Assembly: GCA_046316025.1 (NCBI GenBank)
Contig: JBKCXU010000024.1
Span: 27,992-91,991, forward strand
Length of the DNA stretch: 64,000 nt
DNA from: JAJTHJ01 sp046316025
GTDB lineage: Bacteria > Pseudomonadota > Gammaproteobacteria > Burkholderiales > Burkholderiaceae_F
Reading direction: 5' to 3'
The notes beneath the pieces are model-generated. The model was given only the letters and a program-made list of their open reading frames with translations. It was not told where the DNA came from and searched no databases. The position numbers were made by a program, and so were the translations under genes. Positions 1 through 8,652 of this stretch are shown here, piece by piece (position 1 is the stretch's first letter; the number at the start of each line of letters is the position of its first letter).

Positions 1-798
1 ATCGGGTCGGAGATCGACGCCTGGCTTGCGTCCAAGGAGACGTTTGACGGCTATTGCACTGCCTGCCGGGGTATCCGGACCTTCAAGGTTTTCGGCGGAG
101 CGTGGTTCGGTGAACGTCCCAACTTGCGTGAAGGCATGGTGTGCACGTCGTGCTGTCTGTCCAATCGACAGCGCTTTATCCTCGCCGCTGCGGAAGAGAC
201 TTGGCCGAGTCCCACGCCGCGCCTGCTGTTGATGGAGCGCTTTAGCGCGCTCTACCCGGCGCTGCGCGGGCGTTACCGGAATGTCGTCGCCAGCGAATTT
301 CTTGGGCCGGACGTCGCGCCGGGCGCCGTGCTGGAGCGACGCGGCGAACGGGTGCGGCACGAGAATGCGACGAACCTATCCTTCTCCGATCACTCTCTCG
401 ACGGCATTGTCCACAACGATGTGCTGGAACATATCGCCGACTACCGGCGCACGTTTGCCGAGGCTTTTCGCGCGCTCCGGCCCGGCGGCGTGCTTCTTTT
501 CACTTGCCCGTTCTTTGCCGAGCGCGACGTGCACCTTGTGCGTGCCGTCGTGCAGCCGGACGCCTCCGTTCGGCACTTGGAACCGCCGGAGTTACACGGC
601 GATCCCCTGAGCGACAAGGGCATCCTGGCCTTCTATCACTTTGGCTGGTCCTTGTTGACCGAACTGGCGGACGCGGGTTTTGCCGACGCTCGTGCCGGCA
701 TGGTGTACGAACCGCTGCTCGGCTTGCCGGCCAGCGGTCACCCCGACCTGCGCGAAACCATGTTGCCGACCGTTTTCCGAGCCGCTAAGCCGGCGTGA
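1..798 (+). CDS. SAM-dependent methyltransferase, 5'-truncated by window edge
   Basis: The frame is open from the first base, so the true start lies upstream; 265 residues are visible. The N-terminal part has two cysteine groups (YCTACRG and CTSCCLSNRQR) that resemble a small metal-binding module found on some methyltransferases of polysaccharide clusters. The rest is a class I (Methyltransf_11-like) fold, with NDVLEHIADY as the acidic region and LRPGGVLLFTCPFF as the post-motif strand. The SAM glycine loop is atypical (SEFLGPDVAPG). It lies just upstream of a glycan operon, so methylation of a sugar or a lipid-linked intermediate is plausible. The substrate cannot be read from the sequence. 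Confidence 0.8.
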   Translation: MGSEIDAWLASKETFDGYCTACRGIRTFKVFGGAWFGERPNLREGMVCTSCCLSNRQRFILAAAEETWPSPTPRLLLMERFSALYPALRGRYRNVVASEFLGPDVAPGAVLERRGERVRHENATNLSFSDHSLDGIVHNDVLEHIADYRRTFAEAFRALRPGGVLLFTCPFFAERDVHLVRAVVQPDASVRHLEPPELHGDPLSDKGILAFYHFGWSLLTELADAGFADARAGMVYEPLLGLPASGHPDLRETMLPTVFRAAKPA

Positions 799-1013
799 TC
801 GGCGTGCTGTCCACGGAATGCCAAAGAAATGAATGTCAGTCCGTTCTCGGATGCACGCTTGGCAGGCATGCATGTCTTGCGCAGATTGGTGTGGCTCGCC
901 ATCGAGGCAAGTGCGGTAACGGTCGTTGCCTGTGAGTTCTTCCCCGCAGTTCTGCACACATTGCTGCGCAGCCTTGACGAACGAGACCTAGCTGGCCACA
1001 CGGGCGCCTGTTC

Positions 1014-4000
1014 ATGAACCTAACCGTCGCGCGAATCTTCCAGGCGGTTGCCGGTCTGTTGCTGTTGATTGGTTTCGTCGTCAACTTGCTGCCGGAACCG
1101 GCCCCTACGGTGCTTACCTCACGTACGGATTGGCAAATCTCGGGCAAAGCTGGCGTGGTGTCGCTAGACCGGTTTCCTGCGCAGTTTCTGAGGGTGGACC
1201 AAGCCGTCGTCGCGGCGGGGCAAGGCGTCATCTTCCGCTCGTGGACTCCGGAGGCGGGGGTGCAGCCGATCGAGGTCACTTCGCCCCCGTTCCGCGTGCC
1301 GGAGGCTTTCGCGGTAGCGGTTACCGGTAGCACTCGCACGGCCAGCGGCAAGAACAAGGCGTACTTGTCGTGCTCCAGCCATGCGCAGACACACCCCATT
1401 TTCCTGGGCGACGCCAACGTCGCCGTCGTTGAGTCGGTTGTGCGGCTACCGTCGAACTGGTGTCCCGGCGAGGGCCGCCTACATCTTGTCGCGGCCGACA
1501 TGAACGCAAACGTCGGCATCGGCACCGCATTCACAGTATCCAAGGTCGGATTGCTCAAGCGATCCATGCTCGGGCAGGCCCCGCACGTAGCGGTCGCTTT
1601 AGCCCTCCTTATTGCAGTTTCCACGCTCGGTGCGGTACTTGCGCGGCGCGTCGGGCTGCGGGGCATGGAACTGCCCGCTGGTTTCGCTGCGACGGGGCTG
1701 GTGGCGCTGGTCGTGTTCTATGGGCACGCGGCACTCCCGTCCGCGAAGGGCTGGATCGTGCCTTTGGTCGTGGGGGCTTTTGCCGCGGCGCTGCTGGCGG
1801 CAGCGGGTCGGCGGGCAACGCTACGCACTGCCGTGCGGTTCGGTCCCTACATGAAGGCTTGGGCGATTGCCGCGTTCGCCTACTCTGCGCTGCTTTACGT
1901 GGGCGGCAACGGGTTGGCGCACTGGGAGCCCAATTATCGCTTCTGGCCGGCGACGTGGAGTTCGGACAACGAGTTGCCTTGGCTGTTTGCCGAGGCGCTT
2001 CGGCATCAGTGGGATCTGGGTGGACTGTTCGGCGGCGGGTGGAAGCCGACCGACCGTCCGCCGCTGATGACCGGTTTTCACTTGCTCGTCTCGGACTTCT
2101 CCTTTGCCTTGCAGGCCGGCAATTCGACGCACCTTCGTGGCATCACCTACAACTCGCTGGCCGTCGTGTTCAGTTCAAGCTGGGTGCCGCTTGCTCTTTG
2201 GCTGCTGGTTCGCGGTCTGCGGATGCGGCTGCGAGATGCGGTTGCGGTGCTGATCCTGATTGGGCTGCTGCCGTTCGCTATCTTCAACTCGATCTACGGT
2301 TGGCCCAAGGGTCTCGGTGCGGCCTACGGCTTGGCTGCGACGGCGGTGGCTTTGTGGCTGGCGCGCACCGAGTCGCGCAGCACGATGGCGCCTGGTGCGG
2401 CGCTTTTTGGCGTAACCGGGGCGCTCAGTATGCTGGCACATGCGTCTAACGCGCTTTTCCTGGCGCCTCTGGGGGCATGGCTGGTGGTGCGCAAGCTACG
2501 CGCACGTCCCGGAGCGTTGGCGACCGGAATTGCTGCAGGCGTACTGCTGCTCGCCTCCTGGAGTCTCTTCAAGTATTGGACTTTGCCCAGCCACGATCCG
2601 GTGACACGCTATGCGCTCGTAGGCGACTACGGGTTTGCCAACCCCGCCAGGTCGCTTGGGGCAATGGTGGTGGATCGGTATCGGGACTTGGGCTTCTCGC
2701 AGTGGCTCGAGATCAAGGCACGGATGCTGGTGCAGCCGTTGTGGCCAATATCCACTGCCGTCGTACCTGTGGGCTTGAACAGCGACTTCGGCGCCACTGG
2801 CCCCGCGTCGCTGCGCGCCTGGGACTTCATGTTGCTGTCGCTCGGCAATCTGCCGCTGCTCGTAGCTGGGTTGGGAGCGCTCTGGGCCGGGCGCGCTGGT
2901 CCAGTCGACCTGGGCATGTCGGCGCGCCTCGACGTGCGTCTGGCGCACCTGTTGGTGTTGTTGTCGTTGGCGACCTGGTTGCTCCTGGCCCTGCTGTTTT
3001 TGGCGCCCCTGATTGTCATTCACTGGCCTTACACGGCCCTCTTTGCGTTGGGCGTCGGCGGGCTGGCCCTGGTCAAGAGTCGGTTGCCTCGGTTGTTTGC
3101 GGTAGTGACCATCGCAACCGTGGTGTACACGGCCGTCGTCTGGGGTATGGCGCCGCTGCTCGCGCTCAACCACATCGATTGGACCGCGTTCGGTGCGGTG
3201 CTGGTTGTTGGTGTGCTCTTGGCTCGGCGACTGTTGACCGGCGCGCCGCTGCGGCCTCGGCGGCCTCGGCGGCGTTTGAGCGAGTCCACGCGCGGGTCGG
3301 CAGCGGGCCGGGGCTCGTCGGGGTGGCGCTTATGGCGCGTGCCGTCCGGATGGCTGAGGTGGCTTGGGCCGGACGCAAGCTTGGAACCACTGCCGCTGCG
3401 TGTGCGTTGGCAGCGCGTTGCCGGCATGGGTTGTGGTGCGCTGACGCTGGCGCTGCTGACCTATGCGCTTGCCAGCGCCGTGCGGCCGTTGATCGACGAT
3501 CACTCCTTCCGCCAGACACAGACGGCGATCAGCGTCTTTTACATGCTGCGCGGGAACGGTTGGATTGCCTACCTGACCCCAGTGCTCGGTGCGCCGTGGG
3601 CAATCCCGTTCGAGGCACCGGTTTACCAAGCCTCGGTCGCGCTGTTGGCGTGGGTGCTGCCTTTGGAGACCAGTGGCCGCGTGGTGAGCGTGCTTTACTT
3701 GGTTGGTGCCGTCTACTTCGGCTTCCGCTTGCTGCGCCTCTTGCTGCCGCCCAACAGTGTGGTGCCGTGGAGTTTCGCCCTGCTGGCGCTGGCGGCGCCT
3801 TTGCACTTGTTCTGGGGGCGTGCGTTCCTGATCGAAACCTGCGCGCTGTTCTTCGGCATGGCGTTTGTGTTTTTCGGTGTCCGATACTTCCTTGAAGGAC
3901 GCCGCATGGACTGGCTGCTTGGTCTGCTGACCGGCGTGCTCTGCGTGCTGGCGAAGTCGACGACGTGGCCCGGCTTCGCCGTGCTGCTCGCGCTGTGCAT

Positions 4001-4928
4001 GCTCTGGGAAGTGGTCCGCAATCGTCGATTGCGTGTTGCGCGGTTCGCCGTGATCGGCGTCCTCGGCTTCGCCGTTCTTGCTGCCGGACTGGCCTGGACT
4101 GCCTACGCCGATTCCCTCAAAGTGCAGAACGGTTTTGCCTCACACCTGACTTCGGTGGCCTTGCAACGTTGGAACATGGGAACGTTCGAGCAGCGACTCG
4201 GCAGGCCGCTATGGGCTTGGACGCTGCCGGATCGAATCTTGCCCGACGCCCTGGGGAGTCTATGGCCGCTGGCGTTGGCCTTGTTGGCCTATGTCGCCGT
4301 CATCGGTGCGGGCGCGCGGCGCGGCTTGCTTGTCGTGCTTGTCGTTGCCTACATGGTGCCGCTGCTGCTCTTTACGCCTTTGCACCTTGTTCACAACTAC
4401 TACCAGGTGGCCAACGCGATCCTGGCGCTGATGGCGCTGGCGCTCGGTGTCGGCACTCTGATCGACAGGGGGTATGTCAAAGTCGGGACGGCACTGCTGG
4501 TCGTGTTGCTCGGCGGCCAGCTGCTGCACTTCTACAAGGTGCATCTGCCCAAGTCGTTTGTCGGTAACGAGCACGATCAGATCGTTACCGCAGCACGTTG
4601 GATCAAGGAGCACTCGCCGGAGAATTCGGCGATGTTGGCGGTTGGGGTCGATTGGTCTTCCATCGCGCACTTCTACGCGGAGCGGAAGGGGCTTGGACTG
4701 CCGACATGGCTACCCGATACAACGACGCTGCCGCGACTGACGGCGCTCGACTCCACGCTCGGCGGGTTGCCCTTAGGAAGCATCCTGGACTGTCGATCCC
4801 TGCCTGGCGCCGCCGAGTACCCGCCGAACCAGCAGCAGCGAGTTGAAGAGTTGATCGGTCAGTTTCGATCGACGGGCCAGGTGGTAGAGCACCGTGCCGG
4901 TGAGTGTGTGGCTATGGTCATAAGATGA
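1014..4928 (+). CDS. Giant polytopic membrane protein with two GT-C-like glycosyltransferase modules
   Basis: This 1304-residue integral membrane protein has many hydrophobic helices and a single N-terminal anchor (about residues 8-28), followed by a roughly 150-residue extracytoplasmic segment. A first polytopic module has acidic loop residues near 317-320 (SSDNELPWLF) and a TDRPPL motif near 345. An Arg/Ser-rich linker (about 745-800) leads to a second module beginning with an acidic loop, LIDDHSFRQTQTA, near 827. Acidic residues in the first periplasmic loop are the hallmark of GT-C enzymes (ArnT/PMT/arabinosyltransferase type) that use polyprenyl-phosphate sugars. Most single GT-C enzymes have 400-700 residues, so this looks like a fusion or internal duplication. 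Its TGA overlaps the next start by ATGA. With the DprE1/DprE2/UbiA genes nearby, a role as arabinosyltransferase is inferred, not shown. Confidence 0.75.
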   Translation: MNLTVARIFQAVAGLLLLIGFVVNLLPEPAPTVLTSRTDWQISGKAGVVSLDRFPAQFLRVDQAVVAAGQGVIFRSWTPEAGVQPIEVTSPPFRVPEAFAVAVTGSTRTASGKNKAYLSCSSHAQTHPIFLGDANVAVVESVVRLPSNWCPGEGRLHLVAADMNANVGIGTAFTVSKVGLLKRSMLGQAPHVAVALALLIAVSTLGAVLARRVGLRGMELPAGFAATGLVALVVFYGHAALPSAKGWIVPLVVGAFAAALLAAAGRRATLRTAVRFGPYMKAWAIAAFAYSALLYVGGNGLAHWEPNYRFWPATWSSDNELPWLFAEALRHQWDLGGLFGGGWKPTDRPPLMTGFHLLVSDFSFALQAGNSTHLRGITYNSLAVVFSSSWVPLALWLLVRGLRMRLRDAVAVLILIGLLPFAIFNSIYGWPKGLGAAYGLAATAVALWLARTESRSTMAPGAALFGVTGALSMLAHASNALFLAPLGAWLVVRKLRARPGALATGIAAGVLLLASWSLFKYWTLPSHDPVTRYALVGDYGFANPARSLGAMVVDRYRDLGFSQWLEIKARMLVQPLWPISTAVVPVGLNSDFGATGPASLRAWDFMLLSLGNLPLLVAGLGALWAGRAGPVDLGMSARLDVRLAHLLVLLSLATWLLLALLFLAPLIVIHWPYTALFALGVGGLALVKSRLPRLFAVVTIATVVYTAVVWGMAPLLALNHIDWTAFGAVLVVGVLLARRLLTGAPLRPRRPRRRLSESTRGSAAGRGSSGWRLWRVPSGWLRWLGPDASLEPLPLRVRWQRVAGMGCGALTLALLTYALASAVRPLIDDHSFRQTQTAISVFYMLRGNGWIAYLTPVLGAPWAIPFEAPVYQASVALLAWVLPLETSGRVVSVLYLVGAVYFGFRLLRLLLPPNSVVPWSFALLALAAPLHLFWGRAFLIETCALFFGMAFVFFGVRYFLEGRRMDWLLGLLTGVLCVLAKSTTWPGFAVLLALCMLWEVVRNRRLRVARFAVIGVLGFAVLAAGLAWTAYADSLKVQNGFASHLTSVALQRWNMGTFEQRLGRPLWAWTLPDRILPDALGSLWPLALALLAYVAVIGAGARRGLLVVLVVAYMVPLLLFTPLHLVHNYYQVANAILALMALALGVGTLIDRGYVKVGTALLVVLLGGQLLHFYKVHLPKSFVGNEHDQIVTAARWIKEHSPENSAMLAVGVDWSSIAHFYAERKGLGLPTWLPDTTTLPRLTALDSTLGGLPLGSILDCRSLPGAAEYPPNQQQRVEELIGQFRSTGQVVEHRAGECVAMVIR

Positions 4929-5890
4929 CACCAGTCGGAAGAGCCATGGGGGCAAGGAAACTGATCCTGACGGGCGCGGCGGGTCTTGTCGGCCAGAACC
5001 TTGCGCTTGTGCTGCGCCATGCCGGCTACGACAACGTCGTCGCCATCGACAAGCAGGGCGCTAACCTTCGACTGCTCTCTGGCCTGAATCCCGGCGTGCG
5101 CGCGGTCGAGGCCGACCTCGCCGTGCCGGGCAGGTGGGAGGCCGAGTTCGACGGCGCCGACACCGCAGTCGTTCTGCACGCACAGATTACAGGCAAGACC
5201 GCCGAGCCTTTCGAACGCAACAACCTGCGCGCATCCGAATTGGTTTTCGACGCGATCGAGCGCGCCCGCGTGCCGTTTTCCGTGCACGTCAGCAGTTCGG
5301 TCGTCAACTCGGTGGCCGACGACGACTACACCCACACCAAGAAGGCGCAGGAGAGGATGTTTCTCGAAAGCGGCCTGCCGGGCTGCGTCCTGCGTCCGAC
5401 GCTGATGTACGGCTGGTTCGACCCCAAGCACTTCGGCTGGCTGGCGCGCTTCATGGAGCGTGCCCCGGTGTTCCCGATCCCTGGCCACGGCCGCTACATG
5501 CGCCAACCGCTGTACGAGCGCGACTTTTGCCGGGCGATTCTCTGGTGCATCGAGAACCGTCCGTTGGGCAAGATCTACGATCTGGTCGGTAATGAGCGCA
5601 TCGATTACATCGACATCATCCGTGCTATTCGCGACGTGAAGGGTTTGCGCACGCCGATCATGCGCATCCCGTATGGCATTTTCGATGCGCTGCTCAGGCT
5701 CTACGCGCTGTTTTCGGACAAGCCGCCGTTTACGGCCAGCCAGTTGAAGGCGCTGACGGCCGGGGACGACTTCACCGGCGTGGATATCGAGCAGACCTTC
5801 GGCTTCAAGCCGACCCCATTCGCGGAGGGCGTCCGCGAGACGTTTTGCCATCCCGTGTACTCGAAGTACGTCGTCGAACGTACCGACTGA
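4925..5890 (+). CDS. NAD-dependent epimerase/dehydratase (extended SDR)
   Basis: This 321-residue extended short-chain dehydrogenase has the nucleotide-binding motif GAAGLVG close to the N-terminus. It has a catalytic-type YTHTK (YxxxK) after the SSSVVNS strand. Such enzymes oxidise, epimerise or dehydrate nucleotide sugars in the cytoplasm. The ATG at 4925 overlaps the upstream stop as ATGA, which favours it over an in-frame GTG at 4904 or the ATG at 4946. It is the second gene of a tightly packed run ending at 10100. The exact sugar substrate is unknown. A role in supplying or modifying the sugar used by the GT-C protein is inference. Confidence 0.8.
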   Translation: MTPVGRAMGARKLILTGAAGLVGQNLALVLRHAGYDNVVAIDKQGANLRLLSGLNPGVRAVEADLAVPGRWEAEFDGADTAVVLHAQITGKTAEPFERNNLRASELVFDAIERARVPFSVHVSSSVVNSVADDDYTHTKKAQERMFLESGLPGCVLRPTLMYGWFDPKHFGWLARFMERAPVFPIPGHGRYMRQPLYERDFCRAILWCIENRPLGKIYDLVGNERIDYIDIIRAIRDVKGLRTPIMRIPYGIFDALLRLYALFSDKPPFTASQLKALTAGDDFTGVDIEQTFGFKPTPFAEGVRETFCHPVYSKYVVERTD

Positions 5891-5930
5891 GCGCCGCGGC
5901 CGGCGTGCCGCGGCAGAACCCACCAACACC

Positions 5931-7259
5931 ATGCCATCACCTCACAACTCACCGCGGCGTGTCGCCGTCATCGGCGCCGGGCCGATGGGACTGGCGGCTG
6001 CCTATGAACTCGGCAAGCAAGGAGCGCAGGCCACCGTCTACGAGAGGGACGACCGCATCGGCGGGATGTCCGCCTTCATCGACTTTGCCGGCACGCGGAT
6101 CGAGCGCTATTACCACTTCATCTGCAAGCCGGATCAGGCAACCTTCGACTACCTGTGCGAGTTTGGTCTGTCCGACCGTCTGCGCTGGACGCAGACCAAA
6201 ATGGGCTTCTACTTCCGCGGACGCTTGTACGAGTGGGGCCATCCGCTGGCGCTGCTGAAGTTCCCCGGGTTGTCGCTGCCACAGAAGCTGCGCTACGGAT
6301 TACACGTGATGCGCGCCAAAGGGATTACCGACTGGCGTCCGTACGACGGGTTTTCTTCGACCGAGTGGCTCAAGCGCTGGCTCGGTGAGGTCGCCTACGA
6401 GGTGTTGTGGGCGCCGCTTTTCCACTACAAGTTCTACGAGTACGAGCACAGCTTATCGGCGGCTTGGCTGGGTAGTCGCATCAAGCGGGTGGCGCTGTCG
6501 CGCAAGAGCCTGCTGCAGGAAGAACTCGGCTATCTGCAGGGCGGCTCCGAGGTGTTGCTCGACGCGGTCGCCGCGGCGATCCGTGCCGCCGGCGGGCGCA
6601 TCGAACTGAACGCCGCGGTCCAAGACGTGGCGATTGAGTCGGGGGCCGCCGGCGCCCGCGTCGCCGGCGTCAAGGTCGGCGGCGCGCTGCATGCCTACGA
6701 CCAGGTAATCTCGACCATCCCGTTGCCGTATCTGGTGCGGTTGATGCCCGGCCTGCCGGCCGACGAGAAGGCCAAGGTGGCCGCAATCAAAAACGTTGGC
6801 GTGGTCTGCGTCCTGCTCAAGCTCAAACGGTCGTTTACCGGCAACTTCTGGATGAACATTAACGACCCGCGCATTCAGATCCCGGGGTTGATCGAGTACA
6901 CGGCCTTGAATCCGCTCGACGGCCACACCATCGTCTACGCGCCGTTTTACATGCCGCAGACCCATCCCAAGTACCGGCAGGACGCGCAGGCATTCATCGA
7001 CGAAACGCTGGCCGCGATGCGGCTGATTCGCCCGGACTTCGATCCCGCGGCCGACGTGCTGGCGAGCACCGCGTCGCGCTACGAGTTTGCGCAGACAGTG
7101 TGCACGCCGGGCTTCTACGAGGCGCTACCGCCGATGCGCAGCAGCGTGGCGGGTCTCTTCATGGCTGATACCTCGCATTACTACCCGGAAGACCGGTCGA
7201 TTTCGGAAAGCATGCGCATCGGGGCAAAGCTTGCCGTGCTCGCGCGTCCGACCACATGA
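5931..7259 (+). CDS. FAD-dependent oxidoreductase, amine oxidase/protoporphyrinogen oxidase-like
   Basis: This 442-residue flavoprotein starts with a dinucleotide-binding fold (VAVIGAGPMGLAAAYELG, then ERDDRIGGM), the usual FAD-binding arrangement of the amine-oxidase/UDP-galactopyranose-mutase superfamily. A C-terminal FAD segment is visible near GLFMADTSHYYPEDRSISES. Relatives recur next to glycosyltransferases, GtrA and epimerases in bacterial polysaccharide loci, but their reaction is mostly undetermined. The gene follows the epimerase after 40 bases and ends in ATGA overlap with the GtrA gene, so the three are probably cotranscribed. It could act on a sugar or a lipid carrier; the sequence does not decide. 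Confidence 0.75.
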   Translation: MPSPHNSPRRVAVIGAGPMGLAAAYELGKQGAQATVYERDDRIGGMSAFIDFAGTRIERYYHFICKPDQATFDYLCEFGLSDRLRWTQTKMGFYFRGRLYEWGHPLALLKFPGLSLPQKLRYGLHVMRAKGITDWRPYDGFSSTEWLKRWLGEVAYEVLWAPLFHYKFYEYEHSLSAAWLGSRIKRVALSRKSLLQEELGYLQGGSEVLLDAVAAAIRAAGGRIELNAAVQDVAIESGAAGARVAGVKVGGALHAYDQVISTIPLPYLVRLMPGLPADEKAKVAAIKNVGVVCVLLKLKRSFTGNFWMNINDPRIQIPGLIEYTALNPLDGHTIVYAPFYMPQTHPKYRQDAQAFIDETLAAMRLIRPDFDPAADVLASTASRYEFAQTVCTPGFYEALPPMRSSVAGLFMADTSHYYPEDRSISESMRIGAKLAVLARPTT

Positions 7260-7663
7260 GCGTCGCGCAGCCAGCCTCGTCGCGGGAGTTTGCACTGTTC
7301 CTGGTTGCCGGTGGCATCGCGGCGGCCTCCAACTTTGGTTCTCGGTTTGCGTTCAGCCTTTGGTTTTCCTATCCGGTAGCCATCGTGTTGGCGTACCTGG
7401 TCGGCATGGCGGTGGCGTTCGTGCTGATGCGGCAGTACGTGTTTACCGGGCGCGGCAAGGCGCTGGCACCGCAGGTACTCAAGTTTGCCCTCGTCAACGC
7501 TGCGGCAGTTTTGCAGACGCTGGTGGTCAGCCTCTTGCTTGCGCACTGGCTGCTGCCTGCGCTCGGGGTCGACCGTCACGTGGAGGCGATTGCCCATTTT
7601 GTCGGCGTGGCCGTCCCCGTGGTAACGAGCTATTTCGGCCATCGTTGGTTGACATTCCGTTGA
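7256..7663 (+). CDS. GtrA family membrane protein
   Basis: This 135-residue protein has four predicted transmembrane helices, beginning with the typical FALFLVAGGIAAASNFGSRF segment and containing an RQYVFTGRG loop before the second helix pair. GtrA proteins are thought to help move polyprenyl-phosphate-linked sugars across the inner membrane. Here the likely cargo would be the polyprenyl-phospho-sugar made by the neighbouring UbiA/DprE-type enzymes. The start overlaps the upstream stop (ATGA), indicating translational coupling. The family assignment is firm; the cargo is inferred from context. Confidence 0.85.
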   Translation: MSVAQPASSREFALFLVAGGIAAASNFGSRFAFSLWFSYPVAIVLAYLVGMAVAFVLMRQYVFTGRGKALAPQVLKFALVNAAAVLQTLVVSLLLAHWLLPALGVDRHVEAIAHFVGVAVPVVTSYFGHRWLTFR

Positions 7664-7677
7664 CGCGGCTTGCTGCC

Positions 7678-8652
7678 ATGCGACCAGCCCCGATACATTT
7701 GCCGCTGCGCCCCATTGCGCTGTGGGTCGGCGGAGGTGTGCTGGCTTACTCGGCGACGGTGGCGTGGTCTGGTTCGGCGCAGACACTTGCGGCCATCGCC
7801 AAGATCGGGCCGGCCGTGCTGGTTGGTGGCACGGGCATCGCCAGCCTCGCTTACCTCGTGCGCTTTGCGCGCTGGCAGTGGTTGTTGCGCTGGATGGGGC
7901 ACTCCTTGCCGCTGGCGTTTAGCCTGCGCGTCTATCTGGCCGGTCTGGCGTTGACGTCCAGCCCCGGCAAACTGGGCGAGACGCTGCGCTCCGCTTTGCT
8001 GCTACCGGTGGGCGTTGGCTTGCCGCACAGTTTCGCGGCGTTCGTTGCCGACCGGCTGTCGGACGTGATTGGTGTTGCGCTGCTGGGCGCATTCGCTGCG
8101 CGTCTGGCGGGTCGGCCCATCTCGCTACTCGAAGCGGTGTTCGTCGCGGCCCTGGCCGGTTCTTTTGTGTTGCGTGCGTTGCTCGCTTCGCGGTCTTGGC
8201 CGGTTTGGATGGCGCGCATGGACCGCCGTGGCAGGTGGGGCCAGCGCCTTGCGGCAATGGCGTCGCCGGCGTCGGCTTGGGCGACGGTGTGGTCGCCGGT
8301 GCGTGTCGCCCTTTGTGTGGGTTGCGCTGTCGCAGGCTATGGACTGCAGGCGCTCGTTTTCGCTTGGTATGTCGACGCGGCCGGGGGGCAGTTGCCGTGG
8401 CCGGACGCATTAGCGATCTTTGCCTCCACTACGCTGCTCGGTGCGGCCAGCCTGGTGCCAGGCGGGCTGGGAGCGATGGAGGCGGCATTGATTCTCCAGT
8501 TGACGGAAGCCGGGGTAGAACGCGGCGCTGCGGTCGGTGCAGCCCTTTCCGCACGGATCTCTACGCTTTGGTTCAGCGTGTTGCTCGGTGCAACCATGCT
8601 GCTGACCTTCTCGCGGCAAAGTGGGCGTGGTGCGACGGAGTGCAACCGATGA
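7678..8652 (+). CDS. Lysylphosphatidylglycerol synthase TM region-like (UPF0104/AglD-like) membrane protein
   Basis: This 324-residue polytopic protein has about eight hydrophobic helices. The conserved SSPGKLGETLRSALL and FVADRLSDVIGVALLG segments typify the flippase-like domain of MprF/AglD-related proteins (LPG_synthase_TM). It lacks the C-terminal aminoacyl-transferase domain of MprF, so it is a stand-alone membrane domain. Such proteins recur in glycolipid loci and are suspected of moving lipid-linked intermediates. The ATG at 7678 lies 14 bases after the GtrA stop, and the gene ends in an ATGA overlap with the HAD-UbiA gene. The long open frame upstream of 7678 is a shadow of the GtrA region. 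Confidence 0.8.
   Translation: MRPAPIHLPLRPIALWVGGGVLAYSATVAWSGSAQTLAAIAKIGPAVLVGGTGIASLAYLVRFARWQWLLRWMGHSLPLAFSLRVYLAGLALTSSPGKLGETLRSALLLPVGVGLPHSFAAFVADRLSDVIGVALLGAFAARLAGRPISLLEAVFVAALAGSFVLRALLASRSWPVWMARMDRRGRWGQRLAAMASPASAWATVWSPVRVALCVGCAVAGYGLQALVFAWYVDAAGGQLPWPDALAIFASTTLLGAASLVPGGLGAMEAALILQLTEAGVERGAAVGAALSARISTLWFSVLLGATMLLTFSRQSGRGATECNR

Noticed and set aside
592..1001. Cys-containing minus-strand frames (QNCGEELTG, CQACIRER) before the GT-C gene
   Set aside because: The cysteine spacing hints at a zinc motif, but the frame runs into the methyltransferase antisense and has no start signal or family match.
829..1017. 62-codon forward frame
   Set aside because: No domain, no ribosome site, overlaps the GT-C start; probably chance.
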